DNA from: Akkermansiaceae bacterium
GTDB lineage: Bacteria; Verrucomicrobiota; Verrucomicrobiia; Verrucomicrobiales; Akkermansiaceae
Assembly: GCA_023301335.1 (NCBI GenBank)
Contig: JALZVA010000075.1
Coordinates: forward strand, 1 to 5,910
Direction of reading: 5' to 3'
DNA length: 5,910 nt
Position 1 is the stretch's first letter. Every line of letters begins with the position of its first letter. This document shows positions 1 to 4,867 of the stretch, in pieces. The position numbers were made by a program, and so were the translations under genes. The notes under the pieces were generated by a model that saw nothing but the letters and a program-made list of their open reading frames with translations, was not told the DNA's origin and did not search any database.

Positions 1-62
1 AAGAAAAACACCTCCCTCACCTCTTCCTCATTTCCAGAAAACGAAGCCATATCAAGGCTCAT
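1..62 (-). CDS. Possible 5' end of an unidentified gene, cut by the window edge
   Basis: On the minus strand an ATG at 62-60 opens a frame that stays open for 20 codons to the window edge. It reads MSLDMASFSGNEEEVREVFF. An in-frame TAA lies directly before the ATG, so the start cannot lie further upstream, although a second in-frame Met at 50-48 is possible. There is no Shine-Dalgarno sequence, as for nearly all genes here. The product is not recognisable from so few residues. The gene would be divergent from rpsU, with about 130 bp between them. The plus strand is also open in two frames here, so the call rests only on a plausible start and residue mix. Confidence 0.28.
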   Translation of the reverse strand, partial: MSLDMASFSGNEEEVREVFF

Positions 63-127
63 TTAGGCACATCCATGCTCATAGACTGTGTTTCTCACTC
101 TTTTTTTAGATTTTATCTACTCACTCC

Positions 128-156
128 TTGACATCTTCCGCTGAGATTCCTAGTTT
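128..156 (+). promoter_or_regulatory. Candidate sigma70-type promoter of rpsU with GC-rich discriminator
   Basis: A perfect -35 hexamer TTGACA (128-133) is followed after 17 nt by TAGTTT (151-156), which keeps the TA...T core of a -10 box. The next bases are CCCGCCC (157-163), a GC-rich discriminator. In well studied bacteria such discriminators go with stringent (ppGpp) control of ribosomal genes. Transcription would begin near 163-165 and give a leader of about 30 nt. The location 37 bp before rpsU supports the call; the -10 is only a partial match. Confidence 0.5.
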
Positions 157-192
157 CCCGCCCCGACCTGAACTAAAAACAAATTTCATACC

Positions 193-444
193 ATGCGCGG
201 AGTAAACATTCAAAAAGGAGAGCCAGTAGACAGAGCTCTCAAGCGTCTTAAGACCATGCTCGATAACGAGGGCATCCTAGAAGAAATGCGCCGTCGTCGT
301 GCATTTGAAACACCTGATCAACGCCAAAAGCGTAAGTCACGTGCTACAGCAAAAAGAAAACGTCAACGCTGGAAGTATATCAGCCCAGCTCAAGAAGCTT
401 CAGCTGCAGCAGCTAAGGCAGCCAGAGAAGCTACACAAGCATAA
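193..444 (+). CDS. rpsU: 30S ribosomal protein S21 (bS21), long form
   Basis: Small basic protein of 83 aa that binds the platform of the 30S subunit next to the 3' end of 16S rRNA and takes part in translation initiation. The S21 signature is clear: KGEPVDRALKRLK at residues 8-20, then LDNEGILEEMRRRRAFETP (23-41) and the Arg/Lys-rich RKSRATAKRKRQRW (47-60). It is longer than the roughly 60-70 residues usual for the family because of an Ala-rich tail (residues 66-83) after W60-K61-Y62. ATG at 193 is the only sensible start, and no Shine-Dalgarno sequence precedes it (upstream bases AAATTTCATACC). The gene is monocistronic: its own promoter lies upstream and a strong terminator starts 29 nt after the stop. 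The often-seen rpsU-dnaG-rpoD arrangement is absent. The identification is firm; the role of the tail is unknown. Confidence 0.96.
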   Translation: MRGVNIQKGEPVDRALKRLKTMLDNEGILEEMRRRRAFETPDQRQKRKSRATAKRKRQRWKYISPAQEASAAAAKAAREATQA

Positions 445-473
445 TTGACTTTCTTTTAGGTCTAAATTATTTC
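445..473 (+). promoter_or_regulatory. Candidate promoter of the pyrD operon between rpsU and its terminator
   Basis: TTGACT (445-450, five of six consensus bases) starts immediately after the rpsU stop codon. With a 17-nt spacer it is followed by TATTTC (468-473), a weak -10. Transcription would begin near 480, inside the terminator hairpin, so the new transcript would lack the 5' arm and could not form the terminator. This would let the pyrD operon start independently although only 21 nt separate the hairpin's T-run from the pyrD ATG. The -10 is poor, so the call is tentative. Confidence 0.33.
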
Positions 474-507
474 GAGGCACTCCCAACAGAGAGTGCCTCT
501 TTTTTTA
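474..507 (+). terminator. Rho-independent terminator of rpsU
   Basis: A perfect 9-bp stem pairs GAGGCACTC (474-482) with GAGTGCCTC (491-499) around the 8-nt loop CCAACAGA. Seven T residues (500-506) follow directly. It lies 29 nt after the rpsU stop and fits the canonical intrinsic terminator closely. Confidence 0.93.
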
Positions 508-528
508 TCCAATTTTTACCACAAGATC

Positions 529-1566
529 ATGAGAACCTGGCAATACCGGCTCGCGCGCAACCTCCTCTTTAAACTTGATGCAGAGTATGCTCATCATCTT
601 TCCCTAGACCTCCTGAAACTCTCAGAAAAAGTAGGCCTACTCGCACCTCTTGCAGGGAACATGCCAGAGACAGAACCCGTCGAGTGTATGGGCTTAAGCT
701 TCCCTAACCCAGTTGGGCTTGCTGCAGGTCTGGATAAGGAAGGTGACTCGATTGATGCACTTGGTCGCCTCGGTTTTGGCTTTGTAGAAATTGGCACTAT
801 CACCCCCGTGCCTCAACCCGGAAACCCACAACCACGCCTCTTTAGAATCATTCAGAAAGAAGCTATCATTAACCGTATGGGATTCAATAACTGCGGAGTG
901 AAAGAAGGGGTAGAAAACGTGAAATCTGCAAGTTCTTTCCAGGGTATTGTCGGTTTTAATATCGGTAAAAACAAGCTTACTCCAAATGCAGACGCCATCA
1001 GTGACTACCTCGCCGCACTCCGTGGATGCTGGGGAGTGGCTGACTACGTGACTGTTAATATTTCCTCTCCCAACACTCCCGGCCTACGTGATCTTCAGGC
1101 GGCAGACGACACCGCTCGACTCCTCGAAGCTCTCAAAAACGAGCAAAGTAAGCTCAGTGAAGAAACTGGTGTGCGCATGCCTATCGCCCTCAAAGTGGCT
1201 CCAGACATGGGATCTGAGCAGATTGCGGAGCTTTCCAAAGTCTTCATCGACGGCGGACTCGAATGCTTAATCGCCACCAATACTACGATCGAGCGCTCCA
1301 AGGTTCAAGGTTACCCTTATTGCGACGAGGCAGGAGGCCTTTCTGGAGCACCCGTGACACAGCAGTCAACAGAAGTCATCGCCGATTTCCACTCTCATCT
1401 TGGAGCCCAAGTGCCGATTATCGGTGTGGGCGGAATCATGACTGGCCAAGATGCGATAGACAAACTTCAGGCAGGAGCTAAACTCGTCCAGCTTTACACA
1501 GGCTTCATCTACAATGGCCCACCTCTGATTAAAGAAATCATTGATGCAGTAAACGCTCAAAAATAA
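529..1566 (+). CDS. pyrD: Dihydroorotate dehydrogenase (quinone), class 2
   Basis: Oxidises dihydroorotate to orotate, the fourth step of de novo UMP synthesis, passing electrons through FMN to membrane quinone. The 345-aa protein is close to the usual 336-350. The N-terminal residues 1-35 form the amphipathic helical region that docks class 2 enzymes on the inner membrane. Family blocks are intact: NPVGLAAGLDK (60-70), GTITPVPQPGNPQPRLFR (89-106), NRMGFNN (115-121), NIGKNK (144-149), and NISSPNTPGLR (177-187), where S180 aligns with the catalytic Ser175 of E. coli. IATNTT (248-253), GGLSG (269-273), GVGGI (299-303) and YTGFIYNGP (323-331) contribute to FMN binding. I chose ATG 529. A longer frame from GTG 493 begins inside the rpsU terminator stem and translates the T-run, so it is unlikely. 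No Shine-Dalgarno sequence is present. First gene of a four-gene operon; the next start is 12 nt after its stop. Confidence 0.97.
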   Translation: MRTWQYRLARNLLFKLDAEYAHHLSLDLLKLSEKVGLLAPLAGNMPETEPVECMGLSFPNPVGLAAGLDKEGDSIDALGRLGFGFVEIGTITPVPQPGNPQPRLFRIIQKEAIINRMGFNNCGVKEGVENVKSASSFQGIVGFNIGKNKLTPNADAISDYLAALRGCWGVADYVTVNISSPNTPGLRDLQAADDTARLLEALKNEQSKLSEETGVRMPIALKVAPDMGSEQIAELSKVFIDGGLECLIATNTTIERSKVQGYPYCDEAGGLSGAPVTQQSTEVIADFHSHLGAQVPIIGVGGIMTGQDAIDKLQAGAKLVQLYTGFIYNGPPLIKEIIDAVNAQK

Positions 1567-1578
1567 CACTCATTCTCT

Positions 1579-2064
1579 ATGGAATCATTCAACCCATTAG
1601 ATTATCTCATCGACCAGGAAGGGATCGACTGGAAAGCCCACCTTGGCTCTTGGCAGCATCTTCTCCCGCAAACCTTTACCATCTGGATCGTGAATCGCTT
1701 CGGTGACCTCTTCCTCATCTATGAGGATGGCTCACTTCATCATCTCGATACCCAACTAGGCACGCTCAACCAGCGCGGGACTGATAAAAAAGACTTCCTG
1801 GAGCGTATGTTAGAGGAAAACAATGCTAACGATTGGCTCTACATGAACTACATTCGGCAAGCCGAAGAAGCTGGGATCAATCTCCCTAAAGGTCATTGCT
1901 ATAGCTTTAAAATCCCTCCCGTTCTTTCCGGCTCGTACACGCTCGATAATATCTGCACCGTAGACATCGGTCAGCACTATCTCTCTATGGCCGCGATCCA
2001 TCAGCAGATCAAAGATCTCCCAGATGGAGCTACAGTGACTCTCAGTAGTAACGAAGAACTCTAA
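1579..2064 (+). CDS. DUF1851 / T6SS Tdi1 C-terminal-like domain protein
   Basis: Soluble acidic 161-aa protein with no signal peptide or membrane segment. Its C-terminal half has the pattern I associate with DUF1851 (called the Tdi1 C-terminal domain after an Agrobacterium immunity protein that neutralises a type VI secreted DNase). The pattern is GHCYSFKIPPVLSGSYTLDN (105-124), then VDIGQHYLSMAAIHQQIKDLPDG (128-150). The N-terminal part (residues 8-60), with WIVNRFGDLFLIYEDGSLHHLD (36-57), resembles the GAD-like/SMI1-type front half of such proteins. No toxin gene is nearby. Instead it sits 12 nt after pyrD and 2 nt before tsaD, so it is co-transcribed with housekeeping genes. That argues for a resident cellular role or orphan immunity rather than an active effector pair. 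The family call is by pattern recall; the function is unknown. Confidence 0.72.
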   Translation: MESFNPLDYLIDQEGIDWKAHLGSWQHLLPQTFTIWIVNRFGDLFLIYEDGSLHHLDTQLGTLNQRGTDKKDFLERMLEENNANDWLYMNYIRQAEEAGINLPKGHCYSFKIPPVLSGSYTLDNICTVDIGQHYLSMAAIHQQIKDLPDGATVTLSSNEEL

Positions 2065-2066
2065 TC

Positions 2067-3107
2067 ATGCTTACCGTCCTCGGCATAGAATCCAGCTGTG
2101 ATGAAACTGCGGTCTCCGTGATCCAAGGGGACGCCATGCAGTGCCGTATCTTATCTTCAGAGATCTCCTCTCAGATAGAACTGCACCGCGAGTATGGAGG
2201 CGTGGTTCCAGAACTCGCCTCGCGTAATCACGGGCTCAATATCAAGCCCGTGTTAGAAGCGGCTCTCACTACAGCTAAGCTTAATATTTCTGATATTGAT
2301 GTCTTCTGCGCCACCGCTGGGCCAGGGCTGGCTTCCTCTCTCCTGATTGGGCATACCACGGCAAAAGCGCTCGCGCTCGCCGCAAAAAAACCATTTGTTT
2401 CTGTGAACCATATGGAGGGACATCTCCACTCACCTTTCATGGAGGAGAGCAATGGGATTCAAGAAAACATCGCTCTAGTCGTCTCTGGTGGGCACACCAT
2501 GATCTTGCATGCTAAGCAATTTGGCTCCTACGAACTTTTAGGAAAAACCAAAGATGACGCGGCGGGAGAGGCGTTTGATAAAGTCGCTAAAATGTTAGGC
2601 CTACCCTACCCAGGAGGACCTGAAATTGAAACACTCGCGAAGCTAGGCGACCCTACCGCCTTTAAGTTTCCACGTTCGATGAAAAACAAGGGTTTAGATT
2701 TTTCCTTCTCTGGACTCAAAACTGCCGTGCTCTATACTCTTACGGAGCTCGACCCTCAGAACGGAAAAGCTCCACCAGAACAACTTCCCGATCTTTGTGC
2801 TTCCTTCCAAGCCGCAGTCATTGAGGTGTTAGTTCTCAAAACTATTAAAGCTGCACAAGAACGCGGCCTCACATCTATCACTCTCTCCGGTGGTGTTTCC
2901 TGTAACCGCGCACTACGCGATGCACTGCAAGATGCCGCAACGAAGAGAGGGATTCATTTCCTCCCCTGCGCCCCGCACCTTAGTTCTGACAATGCGGCAA
3001 TGATCGCCTTTATCGGATTACATAAGCACCTCCATGGTCAGCACTCCCCTCTTGACTGTGACATCGACCCTAATCTCCCTCTTAATATGATTAAACTCAG
3101 GAAGTAA
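2067..3107 (+). CDS. tsaD: tRNA N6-adenosine threonylcarbamoyltransferase TsaD
   Basis: Transfers the threonylcarbamoyl group from TC-AMP to A37 of ANN-decoding tRNAs (t6A), working in the cytoplasm with TsaB and TsaE; usually essential. At 346 aa it has normal length. ASKHA-fold and Kae1/TsaD motifs are intact: GIESSCDETAVSV (6-18), YGGVVPELASRNH (43-55), ATAGPGLASSLLIG (82-95), and NHMEGHLHSPF (114-124), whose H115 and H119 are the metal ligands matching E. coli H111 and H115. VSGGHT (139-144), DDAAGEAFDKVAKMLGLPYPGG (163-184), FSFSGLKTA (212-220), SGGVSCNRALR (274-284) and SSDNAAM (306-312) with the third metal ligand D308 follow. ATG 2067 lies 2 nt after the previous stop and aligns with the usual N-terminus. 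Its TAA shares one base with the next ATG, indicating translational coupling. TsaB and TsaE are not in the window. Confidence 0.97.
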   Translation: MLTVLGIESSCDETAVSVIQGDAMQCRILSSEISSQIELHREYGGVVPELASRNHGLNIKPVLEAALTTAKLNISDIDVFCATAGPGLASSLLIGHTTAKALALAAKKPFVSVNHMEGHLHSPFMEESNGIQENIALVVSGGHTMILHAKQFGSYELLGKTKDDAAGEAFDKVAKMLGLPYPGGPEIETLAKLGDPTAFKFPRSMKNKGLDFSFSGLKTAVLYTLTELDPQNGKAPPEQLPDLCASFQAAVIEVLVLKTIKAAQERGLTSITLSGGVSCNRALRDALQDAATKRGIHFLPCAPHLSSDNAAMIAFIGLHKHLHGQHSPLDCDIDPNLPLNMIKLRK

Positions 3108-3766
3108 TGGTTCCAGAACCTCTCTCAATTCTCTTTCAAGACGACTATCTGGTAGCTATAGATAAACCAGCAGGTCACCTCGTCCACCCAGCAGATGAAC
3201 CACAAGCGGATGACCTGGTCGCAATGAAAATCCTCCGAGATCAAATCGGACAACGTGTGCACCCGATTCACCGCCTCGACCGCCCCACCTGCGGAGTCTT
3301 ACTCTTCGGGCTCGAACAAGAAGCTGCAAAACACTTACACCGTGCATTCGAGCTACGCGAGGTCAGCAAAACCTATCATGCCTTGGTCGAGGGAGATGAC
3401 ACTCCTGAATCGTGGACAAACTCCACCCCTCTACAAAAATCTCCAGAGCATCCTTTCAAAGAGGCCAGCACGGTCTTTAAAACATTACGCAGAGGAACTA
3501 TCAAAGGGAGAGCATTTTCTCTCATCGCGTGCAGCCCTGTGACGGGGCGATTCCATCAAATTCGCCAACACTTGTTAGAGTCTGGATATCCTATTGTCGG
3601 TGATTACCGCTACAATGACATCGCTCACTGCAACCTTATTTCTGATCTGTTGGAAACAAATCAACGTATGCTCCTCCAAGCACACGCTCTCACCTTCCCA
3701 CACCCACACTCGGCCACTGCCATGACTATACACTGTCCAGCACCAAGCTATTTCCCGAGTCTGTAG
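3107..3766 (+). CDS. truC: RluA-family pseudouridine synthase, probably tRNA Psi65 synthase TruC
   Basis: Isomerises a uridine in RNA to pseudouridine. The RluA-family catalytic motif HRLDRPTCGVLL is at 55-66, with catalytic D58; Y90 in SKTYHALV fits the conserved motif II tyrosine. TGRFHQIRQHL (146-156) and YPIVGD (161-166) are motif III. RDQIGQ (44-49), GVLLFGL (63-69) and the late RMLLQAHAL (187-195) resemble E. coli TruC, which modifies U65 of tRNA, more than RluA, RluC or RluD. There is no S4 domain at the N-terminus, again as in TruC. At 219 aa it is shorter than the 260-aa E. coli enzyme, mostly at the C-terminus and in the mid loop. The start overlaps the tsaD stop (TAATG), and an AGGA lies just upstream, the only SD-like sequence among these genes, perhaps by chance. 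The family is certain; the Psi65 assignment is likely but unproven. Confidence 0.88.
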   Translation: MVPEPLSILFQDDYLVAIDKPAGHLVHPADEPQADDLVAMKILRDQIGQRVHPIHRLDRPTCGVLLFGLEQEAAKHLHRAFELREVSKTYHALVEGDDTPESWTNSTPLQKSPEHPFKEASTVFKTLRRGTIKGRAFSLIACSPVTGRFHQIRQHLLESGYPIVGDYRYNDIAHCNLISDLLETNQRMLLQAHALTFPHPHSATAMTIHCPAPSYFPSL

Positions 3767-3776
3767 ATACTGGCTT

Positions 3777-3815
3777 AAAAAAACCGAGCCTCAGAGAATA
3801 CTCTCCGAGACTCGG
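3777..3815 (-). terminator. Rho-independent terminator of the hsp20 operon
   Basis: Read on the minus strand, a stem CCGAG/CTCGG (3815-3811 with 3788-3784) continues past a mismatch into a CTC/GAG pairing and an AGAG/CTCT helix closed by a tetraloop (3800-3797). It is followed by seven T residues, seen as A at 3777-3783 on the plus strand. It begins 48 nt past the stop of the second hsp20 gene. On the plus strand there is no T-run after the stem, so it should act in one direction only. Its T-run ends about 10 nt from the truC stop codon. Confidence 0.75.
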
Positions 3816-3837
3816 CCACTACACATACAAAGGGTAT

Positions 3838-3864
3838 CATCCGAATTCGGATGTGATTTTTTTT
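3838..3864 (+). terminator. Rho-independent terminator of the pyrD-truC operon
   Basis: A perfect 16-base palindrome (3838-3853, CATCCG-AATT-CGGATG) can fold as a 6-bp stem with an AATT loop. It is followed by TGA and then eight T residues (3857-3864). It lies 72 nt after the truC stop, and the T-run overlaps the last codon region of the convergent hsp20 gene. On the minus strand no T-run follows, so it fits a plus-strand terminator. Confidence 0.8.
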
Positions 3865-4204
3865 AATTCACTTCTAAAGTGAGCTGCTTTTTCTCTACTG
3901 CTGGGATAGTGAGGCGCAGTATGTTATTCTCAAATTTTGCTCCCGTTTGGCTCACATCATAGCTGCTATCCACCTCCCAGTTTAGTTCATACTGATCCGG
4001 AGCTGCGCTGCTGGATATGAGGATTAGCCCTTCCTCAGCTTGGCATTCACGGCTTGCCTTGACGGTGAGGGAGTTTTGCTCAGCCGAAAGCGTTACGTTT
4101 TGTTTTTTCACTCCGGGAAGAGCGATCGCGACAGTGAGGGCTTCATCATTTTCGGAGAACGAGGCCTTGGGGCGTTGGGTGAGCATAGTTTCTTCAGTTT
4201 TCAT
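3863..4204 (-). CDS. Small heat shock protein, divergent Hsp20/alpha-crystallin domain
   Basis: ATP-independent holdase-type chaperone by family, predicted cytoplasmic, 113 aa. The alpha-crystallin domain covers about residues 12-104: EALTVAIALPGVKKQNVTLSAEQNSL (21-46) gives the first strands with the ALPGV block. GAKFENNILRLTIP (88-101) is the A-x-x-x-N-G-V-L-type signature with the usual Gly replaced by Asn (N94). The N-terminal arm is almost missing, and the C-terminus QLTLEV (107-112) offers an L-x-L version of the I-x-I anchor. ATG 4204 is 5 nt after the upstream hsp20 stop; ATG 4186 (Met7) is an alternative. No Shine-Dalgarno sequence is present. Second gene of a two-gene operon, probably acting together with the first product as a mixed oligomer (inference). 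Confidence 0.82.
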   Translation of the reverse strand: MKTEETMLTQRPKASFSENDEALTVAIALPGVKKQNVTLSAEQNSLTVKASRECQAEEGLILISSSAAPDQYELNWEVDSSYDVSQTGAKFENNILRLTIPAVEKKQLTLEVN

Positions 4205-4209
4205 ATAAA

Positions 4210-4593
4210 TTATTGGATGTTAATATTTTTGGTTGATTGGGTTTTCGGGAGAGTGAGTTCGAGAATTCCATCTTCGAGTTTTGCCATGATATTTTCGGTA
4301 TCTACATCATTCCCGAGCACGAAGCGTTTTTCTAAGGCAAAATCCTCATGCTCAGCTTCGATATTTAAACCTTGGTCTTCGAAGCTGATCTTAATCTCCT
4401 CCTTTTCTAGACCTGGTGCATCTATACGCAGTATCCAACCAGAATCGGTTGCGTATAGTTGATGGTCAGAACGTGAGCTGACACAAGCCTGATCAAAGCC
4501 TTGAATGGCTGTCTGAATCAGATGTGGGATCGCGCTAAGGGGACTGGCGGTGAACAAGGGGTGTCTGGCTAGCATGTTATTTAATGTACTCAT
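4210..4593 (-). CDS. Small heat shock protein, Hsp20/alpha-crystallin family
   Basis: 127-aa sHsp; the family binds unfolding proteins as oligomers and hands them to DnaK/ClpB. A short N-terminal arm (1-45) precedes the alpha-crystallin domain (about 46-117): GWILRIDAPGLEKEEIKISF (52-71), GLNIEAEHED (75-84), then KRFVLGNDVDTENIMAKLEDGILELTLPK (89-117) with the signature AKLEDGILEL. The tail NINIQ holds the I-x-I motif (I124-N-I126) that anchors oligomers. The segment between IEAEHED and KRFVL is only a few residues long, whereas typical bacterial sHsps carry a longer ER-x-x-G-x-F loop there. ATG 4593 is the natural start; there is no Shine-Dalgarno sequence, and I could not find a CIRCE element or a clear heat-shock promoter upstream. 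First gene of the operon with the second hsp20. Confidence 0.92.
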   Translation of the reverse strand: MSTLNNMLARHPLFTASPLSAIPHLIQTAIQGFDQACVSSRSDHQLYATDSGWILRIDAPGLEKEEIKISFEDQGLNIEAEHEDFALEKRFVLGNDVDTENIMAKLEDGILELTLPKTQSTKNINIQ

Positions 4594-4714
4594 TGTGACT
4601 TCATAACTGCATTTTACATACCAAAATCTTGTGAATATACACTAATATCTAATTATTAAAGAGTTAAAGTAATTGAAAACTCATTAAAACATAACCATTT
4701 CCCACTCATAGCAA

Positions 4715-4737
4715 CAAAAAACGTCTCAAAAAGAGAC
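4715..4737 (-). terminator. Possible second, weaker terminator downstream of the bactofilin gene
   Basis: On the minus strand GTCTC (4737-4733) and GAGAC (4727-4723) can pair around a five-T loop. After one more pair of bases a run of six T residues follows (A at 4715-4720 on the plus strand, with slight uncertainty of one base). The stem is only 5 bp with three GC pairs, so it is weak. It lies about 40 nt beyond the main bactofilin terminator and about 120 nt before the hsp20 start, where it could back up termination. Confidence 0.4.
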
Positions 4738-4747
4738 TAAATGACAC

Positions 4748-4770
4748 AAATGAGACAGTATTACTCATTT
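4748..4770. repeat. Inverted repeat AAATGAG/CTCATTT in the bactofilin-hsp20 intergenic region
   Basis: A perfect 7-bp inverted repeat (4748-4754 with 4764-4770) flanks a 9-nt spacer. On the plus strand three more T residues follow (4771-4773), but no plus-strand gene ends here. It lies between two minus-strand terminator-like hairpins. It could be part of the termination region or a site upstream of the hsp20 operon. The role is undetermined. Confidence 0.4.
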
Positions 4771-4776
4771 TTTAAA

Positions 4777-4810
4777 TAAAAAAATCCCACGCTTATAAAA
4801 AACGTGGGAT
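4777..4810 (-). terminator. Rho-independent terminator of the bactofilin gene
   Basis: On the minus strand ATCCCACG (4810-4803) pairs perfectly with CGTGGGAT (4791-4784) over 8 bp around an 11-nt T-rich loop. A run of T residues follows, seen as A at 4778-4783 on the plus strand. It begins 57 nt after the bactofilin stop. No T-run follows on the plus strand, so the direction is clear. Confidence 0.87.
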
Positions 4811-4867
4811 CAAGTTATCTGAGCTATGTAAATAAATCACATAGCTATGTAAAATGTTCTAATACCT

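Noticed and set aside
107..119. TAGAT-TTT-ATCTA inverted repeat before rpsU
   Set aside because: Five-bp arms in AT-rich DNA upstream of the promoter are expected by chance.
493..528. N-terminal extension of PyrD from GTG 493
   Set aside because: It begins inside the 3' arm of the rpsU terminator and translates the T-run; the ATG at 529 gives the normal family N-terminus.
1095..1481. Several 60-72 codon frames inside pyrD on both strands
   Set aside because: They are shadows of a fully conserved pyrD reading frame and have no recognisable motifs.
3255..3542. 95-codon frame inside truC
   Set aside because: It overlaps the catalytic region of the RluA-family gene in another frame and shows no plausible protein pattern.
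4040..4462. 140-codon plus-strand open frame antisense to both hsp20 genes
   Set aside because: The minus strand carries two clear alpha-crystallin proteins here; the antisense frame is Ser/Phe-rich with no family pattern and spans the intergenic gap.
4594..4714. Search for a CIRCE element, sigma32-type promoter or RNA thermometer before the hsp20 operon
   Set aside because: No TTAGCACTC/GAGTGCTAA pair, no convincing -35/-10 pair, and no SD sequence for a fourU hairpin to mask. Only a near-palindrome GTGAATATACAC (4631-4643 region) was seen.
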